Origin: Enterobacterales bacterium
GTDB lineage: Bacteria; Pseudomonadota; Gammaproteobacteria; Enterobacterales; Enterobacteriaceae
Direction of reading: 5' to 3'
Length of the DNA stretch: 35,599 nucleotides
Assembly: GCA_003864575.1 (NCBI GenBank)
Contig: BHES01000024.1
Coordinates: 1 to 35,599, forward strand
Shown piece after piece: positions 1 to 9,291 of this stretch. Position numbers and translations under genes: made by a program. The notes under the pieces are model-generated. The model was not told the DNA's origin. It searched no databases and was given only the letters and a program-made list of their open reading frames with translations. Position 1 is the stretch's first letter. The number at the start of each line of letters is the position of its first letter.

Positions 1-2
1 AG

Positions 3-302
3 ATTCACATTATCCTTGACGGAGCAGGTTATCACCGCAGTGGGTTGGTGAAAGACTGGGCTTACGTGATGAATATCGACCTTCACTACCTGCCGCCTTA
101 CAGCCCGAACCTGAATCCAATCGAACGGGTGTGGAAGGTGATGAATGAGGAGGTAAGAAACAACCGTTACTTCGCTTCAGCAAAGGAGTTTCGAGAGGAA
201 ATACGACGATTTTTTAGTGAAATATTACCGGGTCTTGCTGGGGCATTATCATGTCGAATTAATGACAACTTTCAGATGCTGGAAAATGCATCTTCAAGTT
301 AA
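3..302 (+). mobile_element. IS630-family transposase, 3' end (cut by window edge)
   Basis: C-terminal about 99 codons of a DDE transposase of the IS630/Tc1-mariner group. The open frame runs in from the window edge, so the start and N-terminal half lie outside. The RNase H-like core is recognisable: an Asp in LDGAGYHRSG (the second catalytic Asp in this family), then LPPYSPNLNPIERVWK, carrying the final catalytic Glu in the NPIE motif. The frame ends with TAA at 300-302. It is followed by unrelated sequence and then by ispB on the other strand. No terminal inverted repeat could be assigned by eye, so the right boundary of the element is unknown. Whether the full copy is intact cannot be judged here. 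Confidence 0.85.
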
Positions 303-313
303 CTGTGTATATT

Positions 314-456
314 CCTCACATCAGGATCCTCTGGCAATTTGGATTGAGAGTTATAAACAACTGAAGGAACAGGAGCGTGACGCGATCATAAAATTTATTG
401 TCAGGGAAGGGCTTTCAGAAGTTTTGTATCGATTACGAACAGAGGTTGATGCATGA
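314..456 (+). pseudogene. Orphan C-terminal coding remnant beside the IS
   Basis: An open frame that starts inside the transposase in another phase carries a plausible protein-like tail from about 330 to the TGA at 454-456, with charged amphipathic-helix character (for example EQERDAIIKFIVREG). No ribosome-binding site or start codon of its own is visible, so it reads like the end of a gene whose 5' part was lost when the IS inserted. I do not recognise the family. It could also be a chance frame of about 45 codons; the biased helical composition and the hairpin just downstream are the only support. Confidence 0.35.
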
Positions 457-473
457 CGATGGCATATCGTCAA

Positions 474-505
474 CAACATGTACCGCCTTAGTGCGGTACA
501 TGTTG
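474..505 (+). terminator. Perfect 13-bp inverted repeat, possible terminator
   Basis: CAACATGTACCGC is followed by a six-base loop and its exact reverse complement. On the plus strand the stem is followed by ATTAATTTT, a weak U-tract, so it may end the truncated gene at 314-456. On the minus strand, downstream of ispB, the following bases are not T-rich. The perfect symmetry is also compatible with a protein-binding palindrome. Confidence 0.5.
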
Positions 506-526
506 ATTAATTTTCCGGAGGGCGGG

Positions 527-1498
527 TTAGAAATCTCGTCTTACGGCGATATGCGCAAGCGCTTCGAGCGCAGTCCGATAAACCGATTCAGGCAACACTT
601 GCAGTGCGTTGATTGCCTTATCTGCTTCCTCTTCTGCCCGTGCGCGGGTGTGATCCAATGAACCCGATTGGTGCATGGCTGCCAGTACAGGTTCAAGAAG
701 ATGCCGCCCGTTACCTTCTTCAATAGCTTTGCGGATCATGGCTGACTGCTCTGCGTTGCCATGTTTCATTGCGTGAAGCAGCGGAAGCGTAGGTTTTCCT
801 TCATTTAGGTCGTCCCCGGTATTTTTACCCAGAGTTTCCCCGTTCGCGTCGTAATCAAGCAAGTCATCGATTAATTGGAAAGCAGTGCCCAGAAAACGGC
901 CGTAATCCTGCAGGCCCTGAATTTGCTTTTCACTCCCATCGGCTAACATGGCTGAAGCTTGCGCTGCGGCCTCAAACAAACGCGCCGTTTTGCTGTAAAT
1001 GACTTGCATGTAGCTTTCTTCGGTAATATCCGGATCGTTGCAATTCATTAACTGTAAAACTTCGCCTTCAGCAATGACGTTAACCGCTTTTGCCATGAGC
1101 GCCAGGACTGGCAATGACTCCAGATCAGTCATCATTTGGAAAGCACGGGTATAGATGAAATCACCCACTAAAACGCTTGCAGCATTGCCAAACGCTGCGT
1201 TGGCCGTGGCTTTGCCACGCCGCATATCGGATTCATCAACCACGTCGTCATGTAACAGTGTAGCGGTGTGGATAAATTCAATAAGTGCAGCGACGGTAAT
1301 GTGTTTGTTGCCCTGATAAGATAAGGCGCGTGCAGCAAGAACGGCGATCATCGGGCGAATACGTTTGCCCCCGCCACTGATGATGTAATATCCCAGCTGA
1401 TTGATGAGTGATACATCAGAATTCAACTGCTCAAGTATGGTTGCGTTTACCGCATCCATGTCCTGCCCGGTGAGATCGATTATCTGTTCTAGGTTCAT
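527..1498 (-). CDS. ispB: Octaprenyl diphosphate synthase IspB
   Basis: Trans-prenyltransferase of 323 aa that extends farnesyl diphosphate with isopentenyl diphosphate to the C40 side chain used for ubiquinone and menaquinone. Both Asp-rich motifs are present: the first at D84-D88 within LLHDDVVDESDMRRG, the second at D211-D215 within FQLIDDLLDY. These bind the Mg2+-diphosphates. GGGKRIRP at residues 42-49 is the basic substrate-binding loop. Length and sequence agree with E. coli IspB throughout. It is cytoplasmic and homodimeric in the family. It diverges from rplU, as in other enterobacteria. Its downstream flank is not the usual sfsB/murA neighbourhood within the visible 526 bp but an IS630 remnant. 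No strong Shine-Dalgarno sequence is seen before the ATG. Confidence 0.96.
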   Translation of the reverse strand: MNLEQIIDLTGQDMDAVNATILEQLNSDVSLINQLGYYIISGGGKRIRPMIAVLAARALSYQGNKHITVAALIEFIHTATLLHDDVVDESDMRRGKATANAAFGNAASVLVGDFIYTRAFQMMTDLESLPVLALMAKAVNVIAEGEVLQLMNCNDPDITEESYMQVIYSKTARLFEAAAQASAMLADGSEKQIQGLQDYGRFLGTAFQLIDDLLDYDANGETLGKNTGDDLNEGKPTLPLLHAMKHGNAEQSAMIRKAIEEGNGRHLLEPVLAAMHQSGSLDHTRARAEEEADKAINALQVLPESVYRTALEALAHIAVRRDF

Positions 1499-1654
1499 GG
1501 TGTTTTTTCGGCTGCGTTTCTCTTCACCGCAATGAGGTCTGGCTCACATTGGCACATGTCACTTACTGTAAAGGGGATTGTACTTGAAAAACAGTGCAGA
1601 TAAATGCCATCCGAAGAACTGCGCTTTTTTTCTTCTTTTGTAGTGAATGTGCTC

Positions 1655-1683
1655 TTGTCTTATGCTGATTTTTTGCGTAGAAT
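1655..1683 (+). promoter_or_regulatory. Sigma-70 type promoter for rplU-rpmA
   Basis: TTGTCT (1655-1660), a 17-bp spacer, then TAGAAT (1678-1683), matching 4/6 and 5/6 of the sigma-70 consensus. It points at rplU and leaves a leader of roughly 65-70 nt. Assigned by eye only. Confidence 0.6.
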
Positions 1684-1757
1684 TCGCGCCCTATTGTGAA
1701 TATTTATAGCGTCCTCTGAACTATACAAAGTTGAGTGCGCGGAAAGCGGAGTTTTAT

Positions 1758-2069
1758 ATGTACGCGGTTTTCCAAAGTGGTGGTAAACAACACCGTGTCA
1801 GCGAAGGGCAGACTATTCGCCTTGAAAAGCTGGACATCGCAACTGGTGAAGCAATTGAGTTTGACCAAGTTCTGATGATTGCGAACGGTGAAGAAATCAA
1901 TATCGGTCTGCCATTAGTTGCTGGCGGTTTGGTCAAAGCTGAAGTTGTAGCTCACGGTCGTGGCGATAAAATTAAGATCGTTAAGTTTCGTCGCCGTAAG
2001 CACTACCGTAAGCAACAGGGCCACCGTCAGTGGTTCACTGACGTTAAAATCACCGGCATCAGCGCTTAA
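1758..2069 (+). CDS. rplU: 50S ribosomal protein L21
   Basis: L21 of the large subunit, 103 aa, beginning [14 protein letters not shown] and containing the basic [15 protein letters not shown] stretch that contacts 23S rRNA. The frame is open upstream to 1731, but the ATG at 1758 is chosen because the protein then has the family's exact N-terminus and GCGGAG (1747-1752) lies at the right distance. It is first in the rplU-rpmA pair, 18 bp ahead of rpmA, a pairing that is almost universal in bacteria. Confidence 0.97.
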   Translation: MYAVFQSGGKQHRVSEGQTIRLEKLDIATGEAIEFDQVLMIANGEEINIGLPLVAGGLVKAEVVAHGRGDKIKIVKFRRRKHYRKQQGHRQWFTDVKITGISA

Positions 2070-2075
2070 GTTTAG

Positions 2076-2345
<270 letters not shown>

Positions 2346-2373
2346 ATTTTTCGAGTCTTAAGTAAATAGATGT

Positions 2374-2402
2374 AAGCCCCGCAATTCGTTGTGGGGCTTT
2401 TT
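2374..2402 (+). terminator. Intrinsic terminator after rpmA
   Basis: An 11-bp stem AAGCCCCGCAA/TTGTGGGGCTT (one G-U) closed by a TTCG tetraloop and followed by TTTTT. It separates rplU-rpmA from yhbE, whose start at 2433 is about 30 bp further on, so yhbE-obgE expression probably depends on read-through or a promoter near here. Confidence 0.9.
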
Positions 2403-2432
2403 ACATTCTGGTTCGCCCACTCTGGCAAGAAT

Positions 2433-3404
2433 ATGGACACGAAGTCGCAGGCGCCGATAGGGATCATGTTAGCGGTAACCACGGCAATGTGCTGGGGTTC
2501 TCTGCCGATTGCTATGAAACAGGTTTTGGTGGTGATGGATCCGTTTACCGTCGTATGGTTTCGGTTCTCCTTAGCCGCTATCGTGCTGGGATGTATTCTC
2601 GCGTCGCGGCGTAGATTGCCGTCGATGCAAATGTTCAAAAGTCCGCGCTGGTTGGTTTTACTCCTCATCGCGACCTGCGGATTATTGGGTAATTTTGTTT
2701 TATTCGGGTCATCTCTGCAATACCTCAGCCCAACAGCGTCTCAGGTTATAGGGCAGTTATCACCCGTCGGTATGATGTTTGCCAGTGTCGTTATCCTGAA
2801 AGAAAGGATGCGTATCACCCAGGTTATCGGCGCCGGTATGCTTATTTTAGGGCTCGTTCTGTTTTTCAATACCAGCCTGATTGAAATTTTTACCCGACTC
2901 ACTGATTACACGTTAGGTGTATTACTTGGGATCGGTGCAGCAACGGTTTGGGTGACCTACGGCGTGGCACAAAAGGTCTTGTTACGTCGGCTAGCCTCAC
3001 CGCAAATCTTATTTTTGCTGTACACTTTATGTTCTATCGCATTGCTCCCGCTGGCCAGTCCGGCGATGCTTTCTCAGCTCAGCAGCTGGCAATTTGCCTG
3101 CCTGTTGTTTTGCGGCGCGAATACTTTAGTAGGGTACGGCGCTTTAGCGGAAGCGATGGCGAGATGGCAGGCGGCGCAAGTGAGTGCTTTTGTCACCCTG
3201 ACGCCGTTATTTACCCTGCTATTTTCAGATTTATTGGCACTCGCCTGGCCTGGCATGTTTGCGGCACCGGTACTTAACGTAATGGGTTATCTCGGTGCAT
3301 TCGTGGTGGTAGCGGGAGCGATGTTTTCCGCAATAGGCCATCGTTGGTGGCCTGGTCGGACAGAACAAAACCTGGTGGCTAAACTTAAGCAGCCCGGTGA
3401 ATGA
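2433..3404 (+). CDS. yhbE: EamA/DMT-family inner-membrane transporter YhbE
   Basis: Drug/metabolite-transporter superfamily protein of 323 aa with two EamA repeats and about ten hydrophobic segments. It aligns along its length with E. coli YhbE, for example LQYLSPTASQVIGQLSPVGM in the first repeat and the LVGYGALAEAMARWQAAQVS block in the second. Substrate is unknown. The ATG at 2433 is chosen over the in-frame ATG at 2391 because 2391 lies inside the rpmA terminator hairpin and the E. coli protein begins at the equivalent of 2433. It lies 18 bp before obgE, consistent with cotranscription. Confidence 0.9.
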   Translation: MDTKSQAPIGIMLAVTTAMCWGSLPIAMKQVLVVMDPFTVVWFRFSLAAIVLGCILASRRRLPSMQMFKSPRWLVLLLIATCGLLGNFVLFGSSLQYLSPTASQVIGQLSPVGMMFASVVILKERMRITQVIGAGMLILGLVLFFNTSLIEIFTRLTDYTLGVLLGIGAATVWVTYGVAQKVLLRRLASPQILFLLYTLCSIALLPLASPAMLSQLSSWQFACLLFCGANTLVGYGALAEAMARWQAAQVSAFVTLTPLFTLLFSDLLALAWPGMFAAPVLNVMGYLGAFVVVAGAMFSAIGHRWWPGRTEQNLVAKLKQPGE

Positions 3405-4592
<1,188 letters not shown>

Positions 4593-4621
4593 TCCCCGCA
4601 GTTGAAAGCATATAACGTCAT

Positions 4622-4648
4622 AAAAGGTCGCCCAGAGCGACCTTTTTT
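4622..4648 (+). terminator. Terminator between convergent obgE and pmrB
   Basis: A 10-bp stem AAAAGGTCGC/GCGACCTTTT with a five-base loop and T-runs on both flanks. It can serve obgE (plus) and pmrB (minus). Confidence 0.85.
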
Positions 4649-4691
4649 AATGCTTACGTATTTTGTGTCACCAGATCCCAAACAGAATGCG

Positions 4692-5759
4692 TTAGAACTG
4701 GCTGAGCGCGCTTTCAGGTAAGCGGCACTGAGCGCAAAGACCGGCGGTACCCTGACGGTTATACAATGCTAGTTTACCGCCGTGCAGTGCCGCGATACGC
4801 ACGATGATATTTAGCCCCAGCCCGCTGCCGCCATAACGCTGGTCCATGCGTTTGAAAGCCTGTGTGAGCTCGTTGGCCTGCTGTTCATCAATACCCGGTC
4901 CCTGATCTTCTACCTGCACCAACACGGCATCGGTCTCACGCCGCAGGGTAACAATAATTTCGCTCTGTTCCGGGCTGTAACGGTGGGCGTTTTCAACCAG
5001 ATTACGGACCATCAGCCTGAGTAAAACGGCGTCGCCCTGAACCACAAGCTGTTCAGGCATGTTGAAAAAAAGCACCTGCTGGCGCTGAGCGACCATTTCC
5101 TCCAGCTCTTCCCGCAGCGGATGAAGGACATGCTCAACGAGATCGACTTGTTCATAATGGCCTTTGGCAAAATTCTGGCCCGCGCGTGAAAGCATCAGCA
5201 ATTGCTCGATCGTGTGCATCAGTTGATCGATACGGGTGATCAGCGTACGGCTACCGTCGATACCTTTCTGCTCCATCAATTCAAGGTGTAAACGCACGCC
5301 AGCCAACGGTGTTCGTAATTCATGAGCGGCGTCAGCGGTAAACAGGCGTTCTTGTTGGATAGTATGTGAGAGGCGTGCAAACAGTTGATTTAGCGCGTTA
5401 GTGACTGAAACGATTTCGCGGATTTCGCTATTGAGGGGCAGTGGGGCGAGGTTGTCTGCCGAACGCATATCCAACCGGTTCTGTAATTGGTTCAGGGGGC
5501 GAATGATCCAGCTTATTGCCCAGAAGCATAGGAGCAACGTCACTGCCATCATGAGTAATGAAGGTGCAATAAGCGACGCGATAGCCTCAGCGATCTCTTT
5601 CTCCACATGGGTATTGCGTACTTTGGCCGACAATGTGTCATCGACCAGTAAGTTGATCTGTTCCTGACTTTCGTGCCACAACCAGAACACACTGGTCAGT
5701 TGAGTGACGAAAAGGATTAACGCCAGCATGACCAGCAGGCGACGACGCATACTGGTCAT
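4692..5759 (-). CDS. pmrB: Sensor histidine kinase PmrB (BasS)
   Basis: Inner-membrane sensor kinase of 355 aa. TM1 is about residues 8-27, followed by a short periplasmic loop of about 35 residues, then TM2 at about 63-85, HAMP, the H-box with His146 in ADAAHELRTPL, and an ATPase domain with N (LVRNLVENAHRYS), G1 (DQGPGID) and G2 (GSGLGLNI) boxes. The periplasmic loop carries two ExxE motifs, E30-E33 and E55-E58, at the places where Salmonella PmrB binds Fe3+. The SVFWLWHES block matches PmrB rather than QseC. The family controls lipid A modification in response to Fe3+, Al3+ and low pH. It overlaps pmrA by 4 bp (ATGA). Confidence 0.88.
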   Translation of the reverse strand: MTSMRRRLLVMLALILFVTQLTSVFWLWHESQEQINLLVDDTLSAKVRNTHVEKEIAEAIASLIAPSLLMMAVTLLLCFWAISWIIRPLNQLQNRLDMRSADNLAPLPLNSEIREIVSVTNALNQLFARLSHTIQQERLFTADAAHELRTPLAGVRLHLELMEQKGIDGSRTLITRIDQLMHTIEQLLMLSRAGQNFAKGHYEQVDLVEHVLHPLREELEEMVAQRQQVLFFNMPEQLVVQGDAVLLRLMVRNLVENAHRYSPEQSEIIVTLRRETDAVLVQVEDQGPGIDEQQANELTQAFKRMDQRYGGSGLGLNIIVRIAALHGGKLALYNRQGTAGLCAQCRLPESALSQF

Positions 5760-6418
5760 GGCGTAGTTTCCAGGCGATAGCCATTACCACGAACGGTACG
5801 AATCAGCTCTTTGCCAAGTTTACGGCGTAGATTATGGACGTGAACTTCCAGCGTGTTAGAGCCCAGATCGTCGTTCCAGGTATAAAGATCCTGCTGGAGC
5901 AATTCCCGGTTCACTGTCTGGCCTGCGCGCATCATCAGGCGGGATAAAATGGCGAATTCTTTCGGTGTTATCTCCACTGGAGCTTCATTCTGATAAACCT
6001 GTTGAGTCGACAGATTAATTTTGAGCTGGCCAACGCTTATTTGATTATCACTTTGTCCCTGGTATCTGCGAATCAGAGCCCGAACCCGAGCGTGTAATTC
6101 AACCAAGGCGAAGGGCTTGACCAGATAATCATCGGCGCCGGCATCAAGGCCGTCCACGCGATCTTCGAGTGCATCGCGGGCCGTCAGGATGAGTACCGGT
6201 AGCGCGATGCCTTCACGTCGCCACTGGCGAAGCAGTGAGGCACCGTCTCTGTCCGGCAGACCCAAATCGAGGATCACTAAGCTGTACTGACTAGTTTTAA
6301 TCAGACTATGAGCTTGCGCCGCGGTCGATGCGCAGTCGCAGGCATATTTCTCGCCTGTCAGGGCGAGAGTAAGGCCCTGTCGCAAAAGCTCATCATCTTC
6401 AACAATCAGTAATTTCAT
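5756..6418 (-). CDS. pmrA: Response regulator PmrA (BasR)
   Basis: OmpR/PhoB-type response regulator of 220 aa. The receiver domain has the acidic pair E7-D8-D9, phospho-acceptor D51 (VILDLGLPD), T79 and K101. The C-terminal winged helix has SNTLEVHVHNLRRKLG and ends TVRGNGYRLETTP. It aligns better with PmrA/BasR than with QseB and is coupled to a PmrB-like kinase. It lies 9 bp after dacB and 4 bp into pmrB, so the three genes look like one operon. In relatives PmrA activates arn and pmrC-type lipid A modification genes, none of which are nearby, so action would be in trans. Confidence 0.88.
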   Translation of the reverse strand: MKLLIVEDDELLRQGLTLALTGEKYACDCASTAAQAHSLIKTSQYSLVILDLGLPDRDGASLLRQWRREGIALPVLILTARDALEDRVDGLDAGADDYLVKPFALVELHARVRALIRRYQGQSDNQISVGQLKINLSTQQVYQNEAPVEITPKEFAILSRLMMRAGQTVNRELLQQDLYTWNDDLGSNTLEVHVHNLRRKLGKELIRTVRGNGYRLETTP

Positions 6419-6427
6419 CGTGAAAAC

Positions 6428-7861
6428 TCAGTTATTTTGATATACGTCCCGGTAGAGGCGACTCTCAAAACGAACCAACGGCGCACGGCGTGTACGCTGA
6501 TCTTCCGGCGGAACAGCATAACCTGACAGGAATTGTACGAAGGCCATGCGTTGGCCGCTTGCCGTCGTGATGAAGCCAGCCAAGTTATAGACACCTGCCA
6601 GTGATCCCGTTTTAGCCGATACTTTACCGTCAACTCCTGCTTCATGTAGGCCGCCGCGATACTGCAATGTTCCATCGTGTCCGGCGAGAGGCAGCATGGA
6701 GATGAAATCCAGGTCCTTATCGTGTTGAGCGATATATTGCAGCACCTGCATCATCGTGGCCGGAGACAGTAAGTCGTGTCGGGACAGGCCAGAGCCATCG
6801 ACCTGAATCGAGTTCCCCAAATCGATGCCGGCTTTTTGCCGAAGTATCTGACGCACCGCATCAGAACCCGCACGCCATGTGCCAGGCACACCGAAACGTT
6901 GATGGCCAATGGTGCGGAATACGGTATCGGCGATCATGTTGTCGGATTTCTTCAGCATGATGCGCAGTAAATCGTGCAATGGAGCAGATTGCGTTTGTGC
7001 TAATACCGTGCCTGCTGGCGTTGGTTGAGTCTGGCGTTTTAACGTGCCATCAATTTGAATCTCGGCCTGCTGTAACTCATCTTTTAAAATTGCACCGGCA
7101 TAACTGGCTCCATCCTGAATGGCGAAGGCCAGTGGTAAAGGCTCGCTTCGTTGGGTCAGGCAGCCCGTCAGGGTGTAGCGGTTAAGCTCGCCGGGAACCA
7201 CATCCAGTTCACAATACTGTGCATCAGGTGAGCCCTTTGCCAGCGTTCTGACCTCACTGAACATATGAACCGGATAATAAGATGCCACGCGAATAAACGC
7301 GTTATCGTTCGGTTTTGGCGCACTGTAGAGCGACACAGAGAAGCAATTCCGATCAACAATGGCTGCCGCCGGTGGTGCGCTGAAGCATTGCGTGATGTCA
7401 TTCCATGGCCATCCTGGCGCTTTGTCATGGCTCGCAAAAACAGAGCTGTCGATCACTACATCGCCAGTGATTTCCTTGATGCCTTGCTTACGTAATGCGG
7501 CCACCATATTGCGAATATTTTGACGCTTAAAGGTAGGATCTCCGGCGAAACGGGCGACAAGATCGCCTTTTAGGACGCCATTAGAAACCGTGCCTTTTGT
7601 TTCAAAGGTGGTTGTGAAGCGGAAATCAGGCCCCAGCTGAAGCAACGCAGCCAGAGCGGTCAGAATTTTCATAGTACTGGCGGGCAGTGCCATTTGCTGC
7701 CCGTGATAGTCGATTACAGGAGACGTAGCTCCAATTTTCTGCACCAGCAACGCCAGGTTCGTGCCGTCGGGCAGATATTCTGTGTAGTTTTCGACCTGAG
7801 CTGCGTTAGCATTTAGAGCCAACGCGCAAGCTAATCCACTGACAATTCGTAAAAAACGCAT
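6428..7861 (-). CDS. dacB: D-alanyl-D-alanine carboxypeptidase/endopeptidase PBP4
   Basis: Periplasmic low-molecular-weight class C penicillin-binding protein, 477 aa, which trims pentapeptides and cleaves D-Ala-mDAP crosslinks. The N-terminal signal peptide (about residues 1-20, ending ANA-A) is typical. The three active-site motifs are present: S62-TMK65, S306-DN308 and K417-TG419, with the long insert between the first two that defines class C. It is the first gene of an apparent dacB-pmrA-pmrB operon, divergent from greA. In E. coli dacB is next to obgE without the two-component pair, so the insertion or retention of pmrAB here is notable. Confidence 0.95.
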   Translation of the reverse strand: MRFLRIVSGLACALALNANAAQVENYTEYLPDGTNLALLVQKIGATSPVIDYHGQQMALPASTMKILTALAALLQLGPDFRFTTTFETKGTVSNGVLKGDLVARFAGDPTFKRQNIRNMVAALRKQGIKEITGDVVIDSSVFASHDKAPGWPWNDITQCFSAPPAAAIVDRNCFSVSLYSAPKPNDNAFIRVASYYPVHMFSEVRTLAKGSPDAQYCELDVVPGELNRYTLTGCLTQRSEPLPLAFAIQDGASYAGAILKDELQQAEIQIDGTLKRQTQPTPAGTVLAQTQSAPLHDLLRIMLKKSDNMIADTVFRTIGHQRFGVPGTWRAGSDAVRQILRQKAGIDLGNSIQVDGSGLSRHDLLSPATMMQVLQYIAQHDKDLDFISMLPLAGHDGTLQYRGGLHEAGVDGKVSAKTGSLAGVYNLAGFITTASGQRMAFVQFLSGYAVPPEDQRTRRAPLVRFESRLYRDVYQNN

Positions 7862-7963
7862 TATTTTGAGTAAGGGCCCTGGTAACCACGGAAGAACGTG
7901 TTGCCATACTACGATGCTACGAACTGGGGTGCAACGAGGGCGAAAGTAAACGATGATCCTTAG

Positions 7964-7992
7964 GGAACTCTACGTTAAAATACGGTTCATAA
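7964..7992 (+). promoter_or_regulatory. Possible sigma-E promoter of greA
   Basis: GGAACTC (7964-7970), 16 bp, then TCATAA (7987-7992) resemble the sigma-E -35 GGAACTT and -10 TCTGA/TCAAA elements. E. coli greA is known to have a sigma-E promoter in addition to a sigma-70 one. The match at -10 is imperfect. Confidence 0.4.
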
Positions 7993-7995
7993 TGC

Positions 7996-8046
7996 AAAAC
8001 CAATCCTGGCCTGGGTCTTGGACTCTGGGTGAGGTTTTTTTGTTTT
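7996..8046 (+). terminator. Leader terminator/attenuator upstream of greA
   Basis: AAAACC (7996-8001) pairs with GGTTTT (8033-8038) around an imperfect inner hairpin (8010-8028, core GGGTC/GACTC). A run of seven T, then G and five T follows. It lies about 100 bp before the greA ATG and just after the candidate promoter. This is the arrangement that in E. coli produces short GraL transcripts by early termination. The inner stem has mismatches, so strength is uncertain. Confidence 0.5.
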
Positions 8047-8142
8047 TAGCAAGAGAAAGTCGGTCAAGAGAACTGGCTTATTTCTACCTGATTTAATCAG
8101 GACGGTGTTTGCCGAAAGGACAAGTTAGAGGTAGTGAATAAT

Positions 8143-8619
8143 ATGAAACCGATTCCGATGACATTGCGTGGTGCTGAAAGATTACGCGAAGAGCTTGATC
8201 ATCTTAAGAGCGTTCGCCGCCCAAGGATTATTGCTGATATTGCCACGGCGCGTGAGCATGGCGATTTGAAAGAAAATGCTGAATACCACGCCGCTCGTGA
8301 GCAGCAGGGTTTTTGCGAGGGACGTATTCAGGAGATCGAAGCTAAGCTTTCAAATGCTCAGGTTATCGATGTCACTAAAATGCCGGCCACAGGTCGCGTG
8401 ATTTTTGGTGCGACAGTCTCTTTGATGAATCTCGATACCGAAGAAGAACAAAAATACCGCATCGTGGGTGATGATGAAGCCGATTTTAAGCAAAATCTGA
8501 TTTCTGTAAATTCACCTATTGCTCGCGGCTTAATCGGTAAAGAACAGGATGATATCGTGGTTATCCGCACACCGGGCGGCGACGTTGAGTATGAAGTGCT
8601 GAAGGTAGAATACCTTTAA
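8143..8619 (+). CDS. greA: Transcript cleavage factor GreA
   Basis: GreA, 158 aa, the same length as E. coli. It enters the RNA polymerase secondary channel and stimulates cleavage of backtracked RNA. The N-terminal coiled coil carries the acidic tip in the [20 protein letters not shown] segment (Asp41/Glu44 region), followed by the FKBP-like domain ending [12 protein letters not shown]-like sequence. An in-frame GTG lies at 8134, but AGAGG at 8127-8131 is too close to it and well placed for the ATG at 8143. It is monocistronic, divergent from dacB, and ended by the hairpin at 8727-8750. Confidence 0.96.
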   Translation: MKPIPMTLRGAERLREELDHLKSVRRPRIIADIATAREHGDLKENAEYHAAREQQGFCEGRIQEIEAKLSNAQVIDVTKMPATGRVIFGATVSLMNLDTEEEQKYRIVGDDEADFKQNLISVNSPIARGLIGKEQDDIVVIRTPGGDVEYEVLKVEYL

Positions 8620-8726
8620 CTCATCGGGTAAATATTGAGCAAATAGCACTGTTTACAGATTCTAATCCGCTCTGATCGCCTCACTTCTCTCGTGAAATGC
8701 CTCACAGGGAAGTGAAAACTAACGTA

Positions 8727-8752
8727 AAAAGGCCGCGAGCGGCCTTTTATTG
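8727..8752 (+). terminator. Intrinsic terminator after greA
   Basis: AAAAGGCCG/CGGCCTTTT with a CGAG loop and TTTTATT tail. It faces yhbY on the opposite strand and could act in both directions. Confidence 0.85.
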
Positions 8753-8812
8753 AAACTGATTACGTGTCACCGTTCTGTATATCTACAGCGTTTTTCGTTA
8801 AACCTTAAAGAA

Positions 8813-9109
8813 TTAACGCGGTAAGATAATTTTGCGGTCATCAGTGGAAGGGCGATAAAGTACCAGCATATTGCCGATGACTTGCACATTGCTCGCCTTG
8901 GTTTCACGCACGATAGCGTCAACAATCAAGGTCTTCGTTTCACGCTCTTCAGCGGCTACCTTCACCTTGATGAGTTCATGGTGTTTCAGTGCCTGTTCGA
9001 TTTCGGCAAGTACCCCTTCGGTAAGGCCGTTATTACCCAGCATGACAACCGGTTTGAGTGGATGTGCCAGACCTTTCAGGTACTGTTTTTGCTTATTGTT
9101 AAGATTCAT
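8813..9109 (-). CDS. yhbY: Ribosome assembly RNA-binding protein YhbY
   Basis: CRM-domain protein of 98 aa. It aligns end to end with E. coli YhbY, including the GLAHPLKPVVMLGNNGLTEG turn containing the GxxG RNA-binding loop (GNNG). The family associates with pre-50S particles. It is divergent from rlmE and convergent with greA, the same arrangement as in E. coli. The only difference from E. coli in length is one residue near the C-terminus. Confidence 0.93.
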   Translation of the reverse strand: MNLNNKQKQYLKGLAHPLKPVVMLGNNGLTEGVLAEIEQALKHHELIKVKVAAEERETKTLIVDAIVRETKASNVQVIGNMLVLYRPSTDDRKIILPR

Positions 9110-9291
9110 CGTCTTTTTTGCTTAAGTTGGGATTGAAAACGGGTCATTCTACCGCCATCTCATGGTTATCACCAAATCGGACTGCTCCGGCAAGGTGAGA
9201 TACCTGACTTAGCCATAGACGTAATGACGCTAACAGCTTGTTCCCATTGCTCTATATTAGGGTTAATGGAAAACTATATGGTTAATAAATA

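Noticed and set aside
9180-9291. Sigma-32 heat-shock promoter upstream of rlmE
   Set aside because: CTTGTTCCCATTG superficially resembles the elements, but no pair with correct spacing was found.
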